Assembly (NCBI GenBank): GCA_017397545.1
Contig: JAFQIK010000017.1
Location: forward strand, 1-59,801
Length of the DNA stretch: 59,801 nt
Direction: 5' to 3'
Source of the DNA: Clostridia bacterium
GTDB lineage: Bacteria > Bacillota > Clostridia > TANB77 > CAG-508
Shown here: piece by piece, positions 48,150 through 59,252 of the stretch
How the letters are laid out: every line of letters begins with the position of its first letter
How positions within the stretch are numbered: position 1 is the stretch's first letter
Notes under the pieces: model-generated
Database searches by the model: none
Told to the model about the DNA's origin: nothing
The model's input: only the letters and a program-made list of their open reading frames with translations
Position numbers and translations under genes: made by a program

Positions 48150-49233
48150 ATGAAAAATATATTAGTTCTAGGAATTGAATCAAGTTGTGATGAAACTTCC
48201 GTATCAGTTGTAAAAAATGGTAGGGAAGTTCTTTCTAATGTAATAAATTCACAAATAGATATACATACAGAATATGGTGGAGTAGTACCGGAAATAGCAT
48301 CAAGATGCCATACAGAAGTTATAAATCAAATAACAAAACAAGCTTTAAAAGAAGCGGGAATTACAATGGAAGATATAGATGTGATTTGTCCTACATATGG
48401 ACCAGGACTAGTTGGAGCTCTTTTGGTAGGTGTATCTTATGCAAAAGGATTAGCATTTGCAAATAATAAACCACTAGTTGGAATTAATCATTTAGAAGGA
48501 CATATTGCAGCAAATTATATTACATATAAAGAATTAAAACCACCATTTTTATGTTTAATGATGTCAGGCGGAAATACACAAATTGTGCATGTAAAAGATT
48601 ATTGTGAGTTTGAAGTATTAGGAAAAACAAGAGATGATGCAATAGGAGAAGCATTTGATAAAGTAGCAAGAGTAGTAGGACTTCGGATATCCTGGAGGAC
48701 CAAAAGTAGATGCTTTAGCAAAAGAAGGACAAGCTAATATAGAACTTCCAAAAACACATTTCGATAATTTAGATTTTAGTTTTAGTGGAATAAAAACAGC
48801 AGTAATAAATTTGAACCATAAAAATCCAAACATAAATAAAGCAGATTTATGTGCAAGCTTTCAAAAAACAGTAACAGAGATTTTAGTAGAAAACGTAAAA
48901 AAATCTATAAATTATATTAAAAAGTCTGTAGGGGTCGATGCCCACATTGGCCCGCAAACAAATACAAAATCAATTGCAAACGATGTAGGGGCGAACTGTG
49001 TTCGCCCGCAAAATGAACCAATAAAATTAGTTTTAGCAGGAGGCGTATCTGCAAACAGCTATATAAGAAATGCATTTTTAGAATTAGAAAAAGAAAATGT
49101 AGAAATATATATGCCAGACTTAAAACTTTGTACAGACAATGCAGCAATGATAGCATCGGCAGGGTACTATAATTACCTAGCAGGAAAAAAATCAGACCTT
49201 ACACTAAACGCAGTACCAAATTTAAAATTGTAA
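48150..49233 (+). CDS. tsaD: tRNA threonylcarbamoyltransferase TsaD, read through a +1 shift at C48684 and with an in-frame repeat insertion
   Basis: TsaD transfers threonylcarbamoyl to A37 of ANN-decoding tRNAs. ATP and metal motifs: [14 protein letters not shown] (residues about 6-20) and [10 protein letters not shown] (about 113). 178 codons reach an in-frame CGG; skipping C48684 restores [17 protein letters not shown], a TsaD signature. From about residue 259 to 290 the frame reads through two palindromic units ([10 protein letters not shown] ... VGANCVRPQ); before and after, the family alignment is normal (INYIKK, then [17 protein letters not shown]). The joined protein is 360 aa, about 25 to 30 longer than usual, which the insertion explains. 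GGAGTAGG precedes ATG 48150. Confidence 0.94.
48927..49009 (+). repeat. Two palindromic TGTAGGGG units inside the tsaD frame
   Basis: 48927-48955 (TGTAGGGGTCGATGCCC with a right arm CATTGGCCCGC that has drifted from the usual CATCGACCCGC) and 48984-49009 (TGTAGGGGCGAACTG / GTTCGCCCGC, preceded by the AATTGCAAACG flank). Together with the flanks they add about 32 codons without breaking the frame. Confidence 0.9.
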
Positions 49234-49237
49234 TTTT

Positions 49238-49332
49238 GAAGTGTGAGGTGCGAGGTGTGAAGTGTGAAATTAAGGTAAAGCCTACGAAGCCATCCCTAAA
49301 AGCACACATCCCACATCCCACGTCCCACTTCG
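49238..49332. repeat. Heptanucleotide-repeat hairpin, copy 3
   Basis: Left arm GAAGTGT / GAGGTGC / GAGGTGT / GAAGTGT; right arm AGCACACATCCCACATCCC and CGTCCCACTTCG. The centre again has CCTACGAAG. Confidence 0.85.
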
Positions 49333-49386
49333 ATTAAATATTTTTAAATTAAAGAAATTTATACTAAATAATAAAGGAGAAAATCT

Positions 49387-50088
49387 ATGTCAATTTATGC
49401 AATCTCAGACCTACATTTATCATTTGGCGATAACAAACCAATGGATATATTTGGAGCAAATTGGGAAAAACACGCAGAAAAAATAAAAGAGAATTGGATA
49501 AAAAAAGTAACAGATAATGACCTGGTAATATTACCAGGAGATTTTTCGTGGGCAATGTATTTAGAAGATACATACAAAGATTTTGAATATTTAAATTTTC
49601 TTCCAGGGCATAAAATACTATTAAAAGGAAATCATGATTATTGGTGGACAAGCCTTAAAAAGATGAGAGAATATTTAAAAGAAAACAATTTTGAAAAAAT
49701 AGATTTTTTACATAACAATAGTTATTTGTTTGAAAATAAAATAATAGTAGGAACAAGAGGATGGCAAGACGAAAATGCAAAAGAAGATAAAAGAATAATA
49801 AAAAGAGAAAATTTAAGATTAGAATTATCTATAAAAGATGGAATTAAAAAATACGGAGAAGGAAAAGAAATAATAGCATGCATACATTACCCTCCATTTA
49901 ATAGATACGAAGAAAACGAACTAAATTATATTAGTACAATGAAAAAATATAATATAAAAACATGTATATATGGCCACTTGCATGGAGAACGTACACACAA
50001 AGAAGCAAAAACAGGATTGATTAATGGGATAGAATTTAAATTGGTAAGTTGTGACTATACGGGGTTTGAATTAGTGGAGATTGGCTAA
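49387..50088 (+). CDS. Calcineurin-like metallophosphoesterase
   Basis: A cytosolic phosphoesterase with the complete metal motifs: SDLHLSF (residues about 7-13), LPGDFSW (near 50), GNHDYWW (near 80), CIHYPP (near 158) and YGHLHGE (near 200). 233 aa. The substrate is unknown. AAAGGAG precedes ATG 49387. It stands alone between two heptamer hairpins. Confidence 0.9.
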   Translation: MSIYAISDLHLSFGDNKPMDIFGANWEKHAEKIKENWIKKVTDNDLVILPGDFSWAMYLEDTYKDFEYLNFLPGHKILLKGNHDYWWTSLKKMREYLKENNFEKIDFLHNNSYLFENKIIVGTRGWQDENAKEDKRIIKRENLRLELSIKDGIKKYGEGKEIIACIHYPPFNRYEENELNYISTMKKYNIKTCIYGHLHGERTHKEAKTGLINGIEFKLVSCDYTGFELVEIG

Positions 50089-50097
50089 AAATGTATT

Positions 50098-50194
50098 TGA
50101 GGTGTGATGTGGGATGTGTGAGGTGTGCTTTTAGGTATAGTCTTCGTAGGCTTTTCTTTAATTTCACACTTCTCACCTCGCACTTCACACTTCG
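50098..50194. repeat. Heptanucleotide-repeat hairpin, copy 4
   Basis: Left arm GAGGTGTGATGTGGGATGTG and GAGGTGTGCTTTTAGG; right arm TCACACTTCTCACCTCGC and ACTTCACACTTCG. Very similar to copy 1 at 205-297, including the CTTCGTAGGCTTT centre. Confidence 0.85.
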
Positions 50195-50243
50195 ATATAA
50201 TTAACAATTTGCAATGCAGGTTGTTTTTTATTACATTAAACCC

Positions 50244-50271
50244 TTGCAAAATCTGAAAAATGTGATATAAT
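50244..50271 (+). promoter_or_regulatory. Promoter of tig
   Basis: TTGCAA (50244-50249), 16 bases, TATAAT (50266-50271). Confidence 0.7.
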
Positions 50272-50313
50272 TGAACAGTTGATTATTATATAAAAACGGA
50301 AGGAAGATAAAAA

Positions 50314-51597
50314 ATGAACGTAAAAGTAGAAAAAACTAAAAATAATAACGAAGTTAAACTAGAGATAACAGTAGAAGCAGAAAAATTTGATAACGCTATA
50401 AAAACAGTATTCAATAAAAATGCTAAATACTTTAATATTCCAGGATTTAGAAAAGGAAAAGCACCATTCCAAATAGTAGAAAAAACATATGGAGCACAAA
50501 TATTCTACGAAGATGCTTTTAACGAAATAGCAGGAGAAGCATACGAAGAAGCTTTAAAATCAAACGAAGTAGAAGCTGTAAGTAGACCAGAAATAGATAT
50601 AGTTCAAATAGAAAAAGGAAAAGATTTAATATTTACAGCAGTAGTTTCTACAAAACCAGAAGTAACATTAGGAAAATATAAAGGTATACAAATCAAAAAA
50701 ATAGAGTATAATGTATCTGACGAAGATATCGAACACGAATTAGGACATATGGCAGAAAAAAATGCAAGATTAGTTTCTGTAGAAGATAGACCAGTAGAAT
50801 CTGGAGATATTACAGTAATAGATTTCGAAGGTTTTGTTGATGGTGTAGCATTTGATGGTGGAAAAGCAGAAAACCATGAATTAACAATAGGAAGTAACAC
50901 ATTTATACCAGGGTTTGAAGACCAAATAATTGGTATGAAATTAGAAGAAGAAAAAGAAATAAATGTTAAATTCCCAGAACAATATTTCTCAGCAAACTTA
51001 GCTGGAAAAAATGCAATGTTCAAAGTTAAATTACACGAAATAAAGAAAAAAGAAATGCCAGAAATAAATGATGAACTTGCAAAAGATATAAGCGAATTTG
51101 ATACAATCGAAGAATTAAAAAATAGCATTAAAGAAAAACAAGAAGAACAAAATAAATCAAGAGCTAAATACGAAACAGAAGATGCTGTTATAAAAGTAGT
51201 ATGCGAAGAAGCTAAAGTAGAAATTCCAGCAGGAATGATAGAAATGGAAATAGACAATATGGCTCAAGATATCGAAACAAGATTAAGATATCAAGGAATG
51301 AATTTAGACCAATACTTAAAAATGATGAACAAAACTATGGATGACTTTAGAACAGAAAACAAAGAACAAGCAGAAAATTCAATAAAAACTAGATTAGTTT
51401 TAGAAGCAGTAGCAAAAGATGCTGCAATAGAAGTAACAGAAGAAGAAATATCAAGCAAAATTAAAGAAATGGCAGAAAACTATGGCAAAAAAGAAGACGA
51501 AGTAAAAGATAATCCAGAATTAATAAGATATGTTACAGATGGATTAAAAACAGAAAAAACAATTAATTACTTGGTAGAAAATGCAAAAATTAAATAA
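50314..51597 (+). CDS. tig: Trigger factor
   Basis: The ribosome-bound chaperone and prolyl isomerase. The N-terminal ribosome-binding domain contains the signature FRKGKAP (near residues 47-53), followed by the FKBP-type domain (about 160-245, GDITVIDFEGFVDG) and the C-terminal helical arms. 427 aa, as usual. GGAAGG precedes ATG 50314. It has its own promoter and opens the tig-clpP-clpX group. Confidence 0.97.
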   Translation: MNVKVEKTKNNNEVKLEITVEAEKFDNAIKTVFNKNAKYFNIPGFRKGKAPFQIVEKTYGAQIFYEDAFNEIAGEAYEEALKSNEVEAVSRPEIDIVQIEKGKDLIFTAVVSTKPEVTLGKYKGIQIKKIEYNVSDEDIEHELGHMAEKNARLVSVEDRPVESGDITVIDFEGFVDGVAFDGGKAENHELTIGSNTFIPGFEDQIIGMKLEEEKEINVKFPEQYFSANLAGKNAMFKVKLHEIKKKEMPEINDELAKDISEFDTIEELKNSIKEKQEEQNKSRAKYETEDAVIKVVCEEAKVEIPAGMIEMEIDNMAQDIETRLRYQGMNLDQYLKMMNKTMDDFRTENKEQAENSIKTRLVLEAVAKDAAIEVTEEEISSKIKEMAENYGKKEDEVKDNPELIRYVTDGLKTEKTINYLVENAKIK

Positions 51598-51681
51598 TAA
51601 TTAAAAGGGGGCAAATTTTGTTTTAATAAAATAATAAGAACACAAAATTTGCTCTTATTATATATAACAAATTGCAAACGT

Positions 51682-51800
51682 TGTAGGGGCGACTAGTAGT
51701 CGCCCGCACTACAGAGGAATACCTAAAGAGATGTAGGGGAGGAATCCATTTCCGCCCGATAAAATGCATCAATTGGGCAGATATAGAATCTGCCCCTACA
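51682..51800. repeat. Three palindromic units between tig and clpP
   Basis: 51682-51707 (+; GGGGCGACTAG / TAGTCGCCC, preceded by AATTGCAAACGT), 51732-51758 (+; GGGGAGGAAT / TTCCGCCCG) and 51773-51800 (-; GGGCAGATA / ATCTGCCCC). Confidence 0.85.
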
Positions 51801-51839
51801 GATTTAAAAATAACAAATAAAAACCAAGGAGGATTTATA

Positions 51840-52439
51840 ATGGAAAAAAACAGTTTAGTACCTTATGTAATTGAACAAACAGGAAGAGGAGAAAGATCAT
51901 ATGATATATTCTCAAGATTATTAAAAGATAGAATAATATTTTTAAGTGAAGATGTAAACCATGTAACAGCAAGTTTAGTAATAGCACAAATGTTATTCTT
52001 AGAATCAGAAGACCCAGATAAAGAAATATCATTCTATATAAATAGCCCAGGTGGTTCTATAACAGATGGTATGGCAATAGTAGATACAATGAATTATATA
52101 AAATGCCCAGTTTCTACAATATGTATAGGATTAGCTGCAAGTATGGGCTCAGTACTTTTAGCATGTGGAGCAAAAGGTAAAAGATATGCAACACCAAATT
52201 CAGAAGTATTAATACATCAACCATTAATTTCTGGAGGACTTTCAGGGCAAACAACAGAAATAAAAATACATGCAGACCACATGGTGAAAACAAGAGAAAA
52301 ATTAAACAAATTATTAAGCGAAAAAACAGGTCAAACATTAGAACAAATAGAAAAAGATACAGAAAGAGACCATTATATGACAGCAGAAGAAGCACTAAAA
52401 TACGGTTTAATAGACGAGATTATAGATATTAGAAAATAA
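51840..52439 (+). CDS. clpP: ATP-dependent Clp protease proteolytic subunit
   Basis: The tetradecameric serine protease of the Clp system. Catalytic Ser101 is in GLAASMGS, His126 in LIHQP and the Asp in ERDHYM (D177). INSPGGS is the oxyanion-strand signature. 199 aa. AAGGAGG precedes ATG 51840. It lies between tig and clpX as in most bacteria. Confidence 0.97.
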   Translation: MEKNSLVPYVIEQTGRGERSYDIFSRLLKDRIIFLSEDVNHVTASLVIAQMLFLESEDPDKEISFYINSPGGSITDGMAIVDTMNYIKCPVSTICIGLAASMGSVLLACGAKGKRYATPNSEVLIHQPLISGGLSGQTTEIKIHADHMVKTREKLNKLLSEKTGQTLEQIEKDTERDHYMTAEEALKYGLIDEIIDIRK

Positions 52440-52458
52440 GAAAAATAAAAAAATGCGA

Positions 52459-52484
52459 TGTAGGGGCGAACTGCGTTCGCCCGC
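52459..52484 (+). repeat. Palindromic TGTAGGGG unit between clpP and clpX
   Basis: Arms GGGGCGAACTG / CGTTCGCCC, + orientation. Confidence 0.85.
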
Positions 52485-52529
52485 GATAAACAAAAGAAAA
52501 AATATAATATAAAAATAAAGGAGAGTTCA

Positions 52530-53840
52530 ATGGCAAATAAAAACAATAATCAAAATGTAAGATGTTCATTTTGTGGTAAAGCACAAGAAATGGTAAAAAG
52601 AATTGTGGCTGGACCAAATGCATATATATGCGATGAATGTATAAATATTTGTACAAATATTATAGAAGATGAAAATTATGAAGATGATTTAGGATATGAA
52701 GATATAAAGTCAGAAGATATACCAACACCTGCAGAAATAAAAGCAATATTAGACGAATATGTAATAGGTCAAGATGATGCTAAAAAAACATTATCTGTTG
52801 CAGTTTATAATCACTATAAACGTATATCTTGTGAAGAAATTATAGATGATGTAGAAATACAAAAAAGCAATGTGCTTTTACTTGGACCAACAGGATGTGG
52901 TAAGACACTTTTAGCACAAACTTTAGCTAGAATTTTAAATGTTCCATTTGCAATAGCAGATGCAACAACACTTACAGAGGCTGGATATGTTGGAGAAGAT
53001 GTAGAAAACATTTTACTTAAATTAATACAAGCAGCAGAATATGACATTTCTAAGGCTCAAAAAGGAATTATATATATAGACGAAATAGATAAAATAACAA
53101 GAAAATCAGAAAATCCATCAATTACAAGGGATGTTAGTGGAGAAGGTGTTCAACAAGCATTATTAAAAATAGTAGAAGGAACAGTTGCATCAGTACCACC
53201 ACAAGGAGGAAGAAAACATCCTCATCAAGAATTTTTACAAATAGATACATCTAACATACTATTTATATGTGGTGGAGCATTTGAAGGTTTAGAAAGAATT
53301 ATAAAAGATAGAGTAGGTAAAAAAGCAATAGGATTTGGAGCACAAATAGAAAGTAAAAAAGAATTAGAAAGATATAAAATATTTGAAGAATTATTACCAC
53401 AAGATTTATTAAAATTTGGTTTGATTCCAGAATTTGTTGGAAGACTTCCAATTATAGCAACACTAAGAGAATTAGACAGAGATGCTTTAGTAAATATAGT
53501 AACAAAACCAAAAAATGCATTAACAAAGCAATATAAAAAATTATTAGAATTAGATGGAGTAGAATTAGAATTCGAAAAAGAAGCATTAAATGCAATAGTA
53601 GATAAAGCTATAGAAAGAAATACAGGAGCAAGAGGATTACGTTCTATAATAGAAGATATTATGAGAGATATAATGTTTGATGTTCCAACAAATCCAAAAA
53701 TAGAAAAATGTATAATAACAAAAGATACTGTAGAAAAAAAAGCAGGACCAGAGCTTGTTATAAATGAAAACAAAGTTGATAAAAGAGCAAAAATAAAGAA
53801 AAAACCAGTATCAAAACAAAAACAAGGAGAAATAGCATAA
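52530..53840 (+). CDS. clpX: ATP-dependent Clp protease ATP-binding subunit ClpX
   Basis: The unfoldase partner of ClpP. The N-terminal zinc domain has [10 protein letters not shown] and ICDECINIC. The AAA+ core has Walker A GPTGCGKT (near residue 117), Walker [10 protein letters not shown] (near 180), sensor and RKHPHQEFL pore-region motifs, and the IGF loop (KKAIGFGAQ) that docks on ClpP. 436 aa. AAAGGAG precedes ATG 52530. Confidence 0.97.
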   Translation: MANKNNNQNVRCSFCGKAQEMVKRIVAGPNAYICDECINICTNIIEDENYEDDLGYEDIKSEDIPTPAEIKAILDEYVIGQDDAKKTLSVAVYNHYKRISCEEIIDDVEIQKSNVLLLGPTGCGKTLLAQTLARILNVPFAIADATTLTEAGYVGEDVENILLKLIQAAEYDISKAQKGIIYIDEIDKITRKSENPSITRDVSGEGVQQALLKIVEGTVASVPPQGGRKHPHQEFLQIDTSNILFICGGAFEGLERIIKDRVGKKAIGFGAQIESKKELERYKIFEELLPQDLLKFGLIPEFVGRLPIIATLRELDRDALVNIVTKPKNALTKQYKKLLELDGVELEFEKEALNAIVDKAIERNTGARGLRSIIEDIMRDIMFDVPTNPKIEKCIITKDTVEKKAGPELVINENKVDKRAKIKKKPVSKQKQGEIA

Positions 53841-53849
53841 ATATAAAAT

Positions 53850-53879
53850 ATAGGGGTGGGCCATGTGCACATCCCTATT
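53850..53879. repeat. Degenerate palindromic unit after clpX
   Basis: ATAGGGGTGGGCCATGTGC with ACATCCCTAT; the outer arms pair and the inner part has drifted. Confidence 0.5.
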
Positions 53880-53894
53880 TCTATGAAAATTTTT

Positions 53895-54032
53895 AAATGA
53901 ATAGTGAAGAGTGAATAGTGAAAAGTACAAAATTTGCTTTTGCAAATTTTGATGTAGGGGCGACTATCGATTAGCTGTGCGAAATGAAATGAGCTACAGA
54001 TAATACATGCCCTTGGGGTAGTAGTCGCCCGC
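53895..54032. repeat. GAATAGT heptamers and an interrupted palindromic unit
   Basis: 53898-53955 repeats the heptamer and AAATTTGCTTTTGCAAATTT sequence of 36750-36800. The palindromic unit that follows begins at 53953 (TGTAGGGGCGACTA) and ends at 54032 (TAGTAGTCGCCCGC), but about 52 foreign bases lie in its loop, with TA on both sides. The 359-base gap between clpX and the next gene holds these repeats and a promoter; no gene is seen. Confidence 0.75.
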
Positions 54033-54110
54033 GCATCGAAGAAAATGCTTAAATAAATATTACAACGATATTACAATAATATTACATTTTTACGACATTA
54101 TGAAAATATA

Positions 54111-54139
54111 TTGAAAAAGAATTTTAAAGGTTGTATTAT
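54111..54139 (+). promoter_or_regulatory. Promoter of the TPKTG surface protein
   Basis: TTGAAA (54111-54116), 17 bases, TATTAT (54134-54139). Confidence 0.6.
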
Positions 54140-54199
54140 TAATTTGAATATAAAGCACAAAAGAAAAATTGTGTAAAAACAAATAAGGAGGAAAATAAA

Positions 54200-55891
54200 A
54201 TGAAAAAAAGACTTTTAAGTATAAGTTTAGTTGTATTAATGGCATTAATGATACTTCCATCAATATCATTTGCAAATACAACATATACAGAATGGACAAG
54301 CACAACAACATTACCAACAACAAGTGGTGCATATAAACTTACAAGTGATGTTACTATTACTAACCAAGTAACAATTGGAGCATGGTCTAGTGGTTATACT
54401 ACTACAACTACAGTAACTTTAGATTTAAATGGTCATACAGTTAAATTAGATGGTAGTAATGCTCAAATTTATATACAAAACACAGGAATGTTAATTATTA
54501 AAGACTCAGTAGGTACAGGATTAATAACTAATGAAGGAGCTACTAGTAATGCTCAATATCCTATTCAAGTCAAAGGAAAATTACAAATAGATGGTGGAAC
54601 ATTAGAAAATGCTCTTCCAAACCTTAAAACAGTATATGTTCAAGATACTGCATCTGTTTGTACATTAAACGGTGGAACAATAATAAATTCATATACTAAA
54701 GGAGGTCAAGCAGTTAGCAACAAAGGAACTTTTATAATGAATGGTGGTAAAGTTGAAAACAAAGCAGCTGGATCTGACGGATTAGCTTCTGCTATAAACG
54801 GACATAAAGTTATAATTACAGGAGGAACAATTGAAGCTGCAGGTACAGGTATTGAGGCAACAGGAGAATCTGTAGAAATTACAGGAGGAACAATTAAAGC
54901 AGGTTGGTTTGGTCTTCATACAAGATATGCTACTATAAAACCTGAAGAAGGTAAAACAGTAAAAATTACTGCAGGAAGAGCAGCAATAATAGCATATAGT
55001 GCACCAGCTGCAGGAAAAGGAAATAAAATTTATGGTGGTACTTTTGATGCTCCTACATTAATGGAAAGTAAATATGTATGTGATGCAACTAATACTGAAA
55101 TATATGGTGGATTATTCACAATGGATCCAGCAGAAAATGTAGCTCCAGGTTATATAGTAAATTATCCAGTTTTTGTAGATGATGCTGATATGTATGAAGT
55201 AAAATTAAATAAACCATATGTTACTCAAGATGCTATAGATACACCTGATGGCGATTTTGAAATGTTAGTTGTTTCAGAAGTTCAAGGAGAATTAGAAAAA
55301 ATATTTGAAAAAGAAATAGAAAAAAATGAAGCATTAAAAGAAGCTTTACTTGATGGAAAATCAGTAAATATACAAGTTCAAATGGAAGAACTTGAAGAAA
55401 AAGATATAAAAGAAGAAGAACTTAAAGCAATAAAAGAAGCATTAAAAGATGGAAAAATTATTGACCTTTATGATATTACTTTAGCAATTATAGCTGACAG
55501 ACAAGAAGTTAGTACAATTTCAGAAATTTCTAATAAATTAAAATTCAAAGTACTAATTCCAGAAGATTTATTAAAAGATGGAAGAACATTCTTTATGTAT
55601 AGATATCATAATGGAAAAGTAGAAAAATTAACAGGTGAACTAGATGAAGAAAATTACTTTATTTTCGAATCTGATAAATTTTCTACATATGCTTTAGCTT
55701 ATGAAGACAAAGTAGAAGAACCAACAGCAGGTGGACAAGGATCAGCAGAACAACAACCAGCAGAAGATAAAAAAGATGAAACACCAAAAACAGGTGCATT
55801 TGATATAGCTCTATATGTATTAGGAGCAATAGTATTAGTATCAGTAGTTGGAACAGTAAAAGCAAAAAAACCAGGAAAATATAGCAAATAA
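54200..55891 (+). CDS. Sortase-anchored surface protein with beta-helix region
   Basis: A signal peptide of about 25 residues (MKKRLLSISLVVLMALMILP, cut near FAN) is followed by a strand-repeat region (about 40-320: TLDLNGHTVKLDG, INGHKVIITGGTI, ITGGTIKAGW and similar turns), typical of right-handed beta-helix surface proteins. A charged domain follows (about 350-500) and a sorting signal TPKTG near 530, a hydrophobic segment and a basic tail. Its substrate or ligand is unknown. The next gene is a class B type sortase, very probably its anchoring enzyme. AAGGAGG precedes ATG 54200. Confidence 0.82.
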   Translation: MKKRLLSISLVVLMALMILPSISFANTTYTEWTSTTTLPTTSGAYKLTSDVTITNQVTIGAWSSGYTTTTTVTLDLNGHTVKLDGSNAQIYIQNTGMLIIKDSVGTGLITNEGATSNAQYPIQVKGKLQIDGGTLENALPNLKTVYVQDTASVCTLNGGTIINSYTKGGQAVSNKGTFIMNGGKVENKAAGSDGLASAINGHKVIITGGTIEAAGTGIEATGESVEITGGTIKAGWFGLHTRYATIKPEEGKTVKITAGRAAIIAYSAPAAGKGNKIYGGTFDAPTLMESKYVCDATNTEIYGGLFTMDPAENVAPGYIVNYPVFVDDADMYEVKLNKPYVTQDAIDTPDGDFEMLVVSEVQGELEKIFEKEIEKNEALKEALLDGKSVNIQVQMEELEEKDIKEEELKAIKEALKDGKIIDLYDITLAIIADRQEVSTISEISNKLKFKVLIPEDLLKDGRTFFMYRYHNGKVEKLTGELDEENYFIFESDKFSTYALAYEDKVEEPTAGGQGSAEQQPAEDKKDETPKTGAFDIALYVLGAIVLVSVVGTVKAKKPGKYSK

Positions 55892-55920
55892 ATAATATAA
55901 AGAATATTAAAACATAAATG

Positions 55921-55949
55921 GAGCAGAAATACTTATATATTTCTGCTCT
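55921..55949. other. Inverted repeat between the surface protein and the sortase
   Basis: GAGCAGAAATA and TATTTCTGCTC pair perfectly over 11 bp with a CTTATA loop, without a T run. It may be an attenuator or a processing site giving less sortase than substrate. Confidence 0.55.
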
Positions 55950-55969
55950 AAACATTATAGGTGAGAATT

Positions 55970-56743
55970 ATGAAAATAGGAAGACGATATAAAGAACAAG
56001 CAAAAAACAAAGTTAAAATATTATTTGTTATTATTCTTATAATTACATTAGTACTTATTTCATTAGAAATTTACAAAAGAAATAAAAAAGATAATAATAT
56101 TTTAATTCAAGACATTGCAAATGATAATTCTAAAGCAGAACAAAATATAAAAACAGAAAGAATGACAAAATTAGAAGAGTTGCAAAAAGAAAATTCTGAT
56201 ATAGTGGCATGGATAGAAATAGAAGGAACAAATATAAATTATCCAGTGTTGCAAGGAGCAGATAATAGCTATTATATGACACATAATTACAAAAAGGAAA
56301 AATCTAAAGATGGTTCTTTGTTTTTGGATAAAGATTATAATTGGGAATTGCCAAGCACAAATCTTTTAATATATGGTCATAATAATATAGGAAGTAAAGA
56401 GATGTTTGCAAGTTTACTGAATTATCAAGATGAAAACTTTTATAAAGAACATCCAAAAATAAGATTAACAACAAACAAAGAAGATGTAGAATATGAGATA
56501 ATAGCAGTATTTAAATCAAGAGTATACTATAAATCAGAAAAAGATGTATTTAGATATTATTATTTTATAAATGCAGAAAATGAGCAAGAATTTAATGAGT
56601 ATGTACAAGAAAGTAAAAAAGCAAGTTTGTACAATATAGATGCTACTGCAGAATATGGAGATAGGCTTTTAACACTTTCAACATGTTCATATCATACAGA
56701 AGACGGAAGATTCGCAGTTGTAGCAAGAAGAATATTAGAATGA
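55970..56743 (+). CDS. srtB: Class B type sortase
   Basis: The 257-aa protein has an N-terminal anchor (about residues 14-35), the catalytic His in LIYGHNNIGSKEMFASLLNY (near 130), Cys in TLSTCSYH (near 237) and Arg in GRFAVVARR. TLSTC and the helix after the His are typical of class B. ATG 55970 is chosen since AGGTGA lies just before it; GTG 55961 is inside that site. The gene follows its probable substrate, and its own stop is within the next terminator. Confidence 0.92.
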   Translation: MKIGRRYKEQAKNKVKILFVIILIITLVLISLEIYKRNKKDNNILIQDIANDNSKAEQNIKTERMTKLEELQKENSDIVAWIEIEGTNINYPVLQGADNSYYMTHNYKKEKSKDGSLFLDKDYNWELPSTNLLIYGHNNIGSKEMFASLLNYQDENFYKEHPKIRLTTNKEDVEYEIIAVFKSRVYYKSEKDVFRYYYFINAENEQEFNEYVQESKKASLYNIDATAEYGDRLLTLSTCSYHTEDGRFAVVARRILE

Positions 56744-56775
56744 GGTAAAAGGGAAGGTTACTTTTACCTTATTTG
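56743..56775 (+). terminator. Terminator after srtB
   Basis: AGGTAAAAG pairs with CTTTTACCT (9 bp), followed by TATTTGTT. The left arm begins in the sortase stop codon. Confidence 0.65.
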
Positions 56776-56825
56776 TTAATGATATGAATAATTACCAAAA
56801 ATATGAATAAAATTAATAAAACCTA

Positions 56826-56882
56826 TTGACTTTTATATATAATAGGTATAAATTATTAGCAGTCAAACAACTTGACTGCTAA
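56826..56882 (+). promoter_or_regulatory. groES promoter with a CIRCE-like operator
   Basis: TTGACT (56826-56831) with a -10-like TATAAA (56847-56852) is followed by TTAGCAGTC-N9-GACTGCTAA (56856-56882), a perfect 9-bp inverted repeat. The usual CIRCE is TTAGCACTC-N9-GAGTGCTAA; here C6 and its partner are changed together, keeping the symmetry. HrcA repression of the groE operon is inferred. Confidence 0.8.
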
Positions 56883-56930
56883 AATGTTACAACAAGTGAC
56901 AAATAATAAAATCTAAAGGAGGAATTCTAA

Positions 56931-57200
<270 letters not shown>

Positions 57201-57242
57201 TTTCTAATTTAAACTTAAATGTTAAACAGAAAATTGTTTTAA

Positions 57243-59028
<1,786 letters not shown>

Positions 59029-59034
59029 AATCTA

Positions 59035-59064
59035 TTGACTTTATAATATAAAATATATTATACT
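59035..59064 (+). promoter_or_regulatory. Promoter of the RRKE small protein
   Basis: TTGACT (59035-59040), 18 bases, TATACT (59059-59064). The start codon follows 34 bases later with GAGGTG as ribosome site. Confidence 0.6.
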
Positions 59065-59097
59065 CATAATATACCAAAGAGATTATGAGGTGATAAT

Positions 59098-59220
59098 ATG
59101 GTTACAGATAGTAAAGGAAAAATATTTGAAGAAAGAAGAAAAACAGAAAGAAGAAAAGAAAATAAAGAAATATCACAAGAAAGAAGAAAAGAACAAAGAA
59201 GAAAAACAGATAAAAAATAA
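59098..59220 (+). CDS. Tiny basic protein with RRKE repeats
   Basis: A 40-aa protein too short for most gene finders. It begins MVTDSKGKIFEERRKTERRK and continues with further ERRKE-type blocks, so nearly every residue after 10 is charged. GAGGTG stands before ATG 59098, a promoter lies upstream and a clear terminator begins right after the stop, which together support a real gene. The alternating RR pattern suggests a helix that binds nucleic acid or a partner; I do not recognise the family. Confidence 0.65.
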   Translation: MVTDSKGKIFEERRKTERRKENKEISQERRKEQRRKTDKK

Positions 59221-59252
59221 GCAGAAAATTTAAAATTTTCTGCTTTATTTTT
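59221..59252. terminator. Terminator shared by two tiny convergent genes
   Basis: GCAGAAAATT pairs with AATTTTCTGC, followed by TTTATTTTTT. It starts right after the TAA of the RRKE gene and touches the stop of the Cys-rich gene at 59252. Confidence 0.85.
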
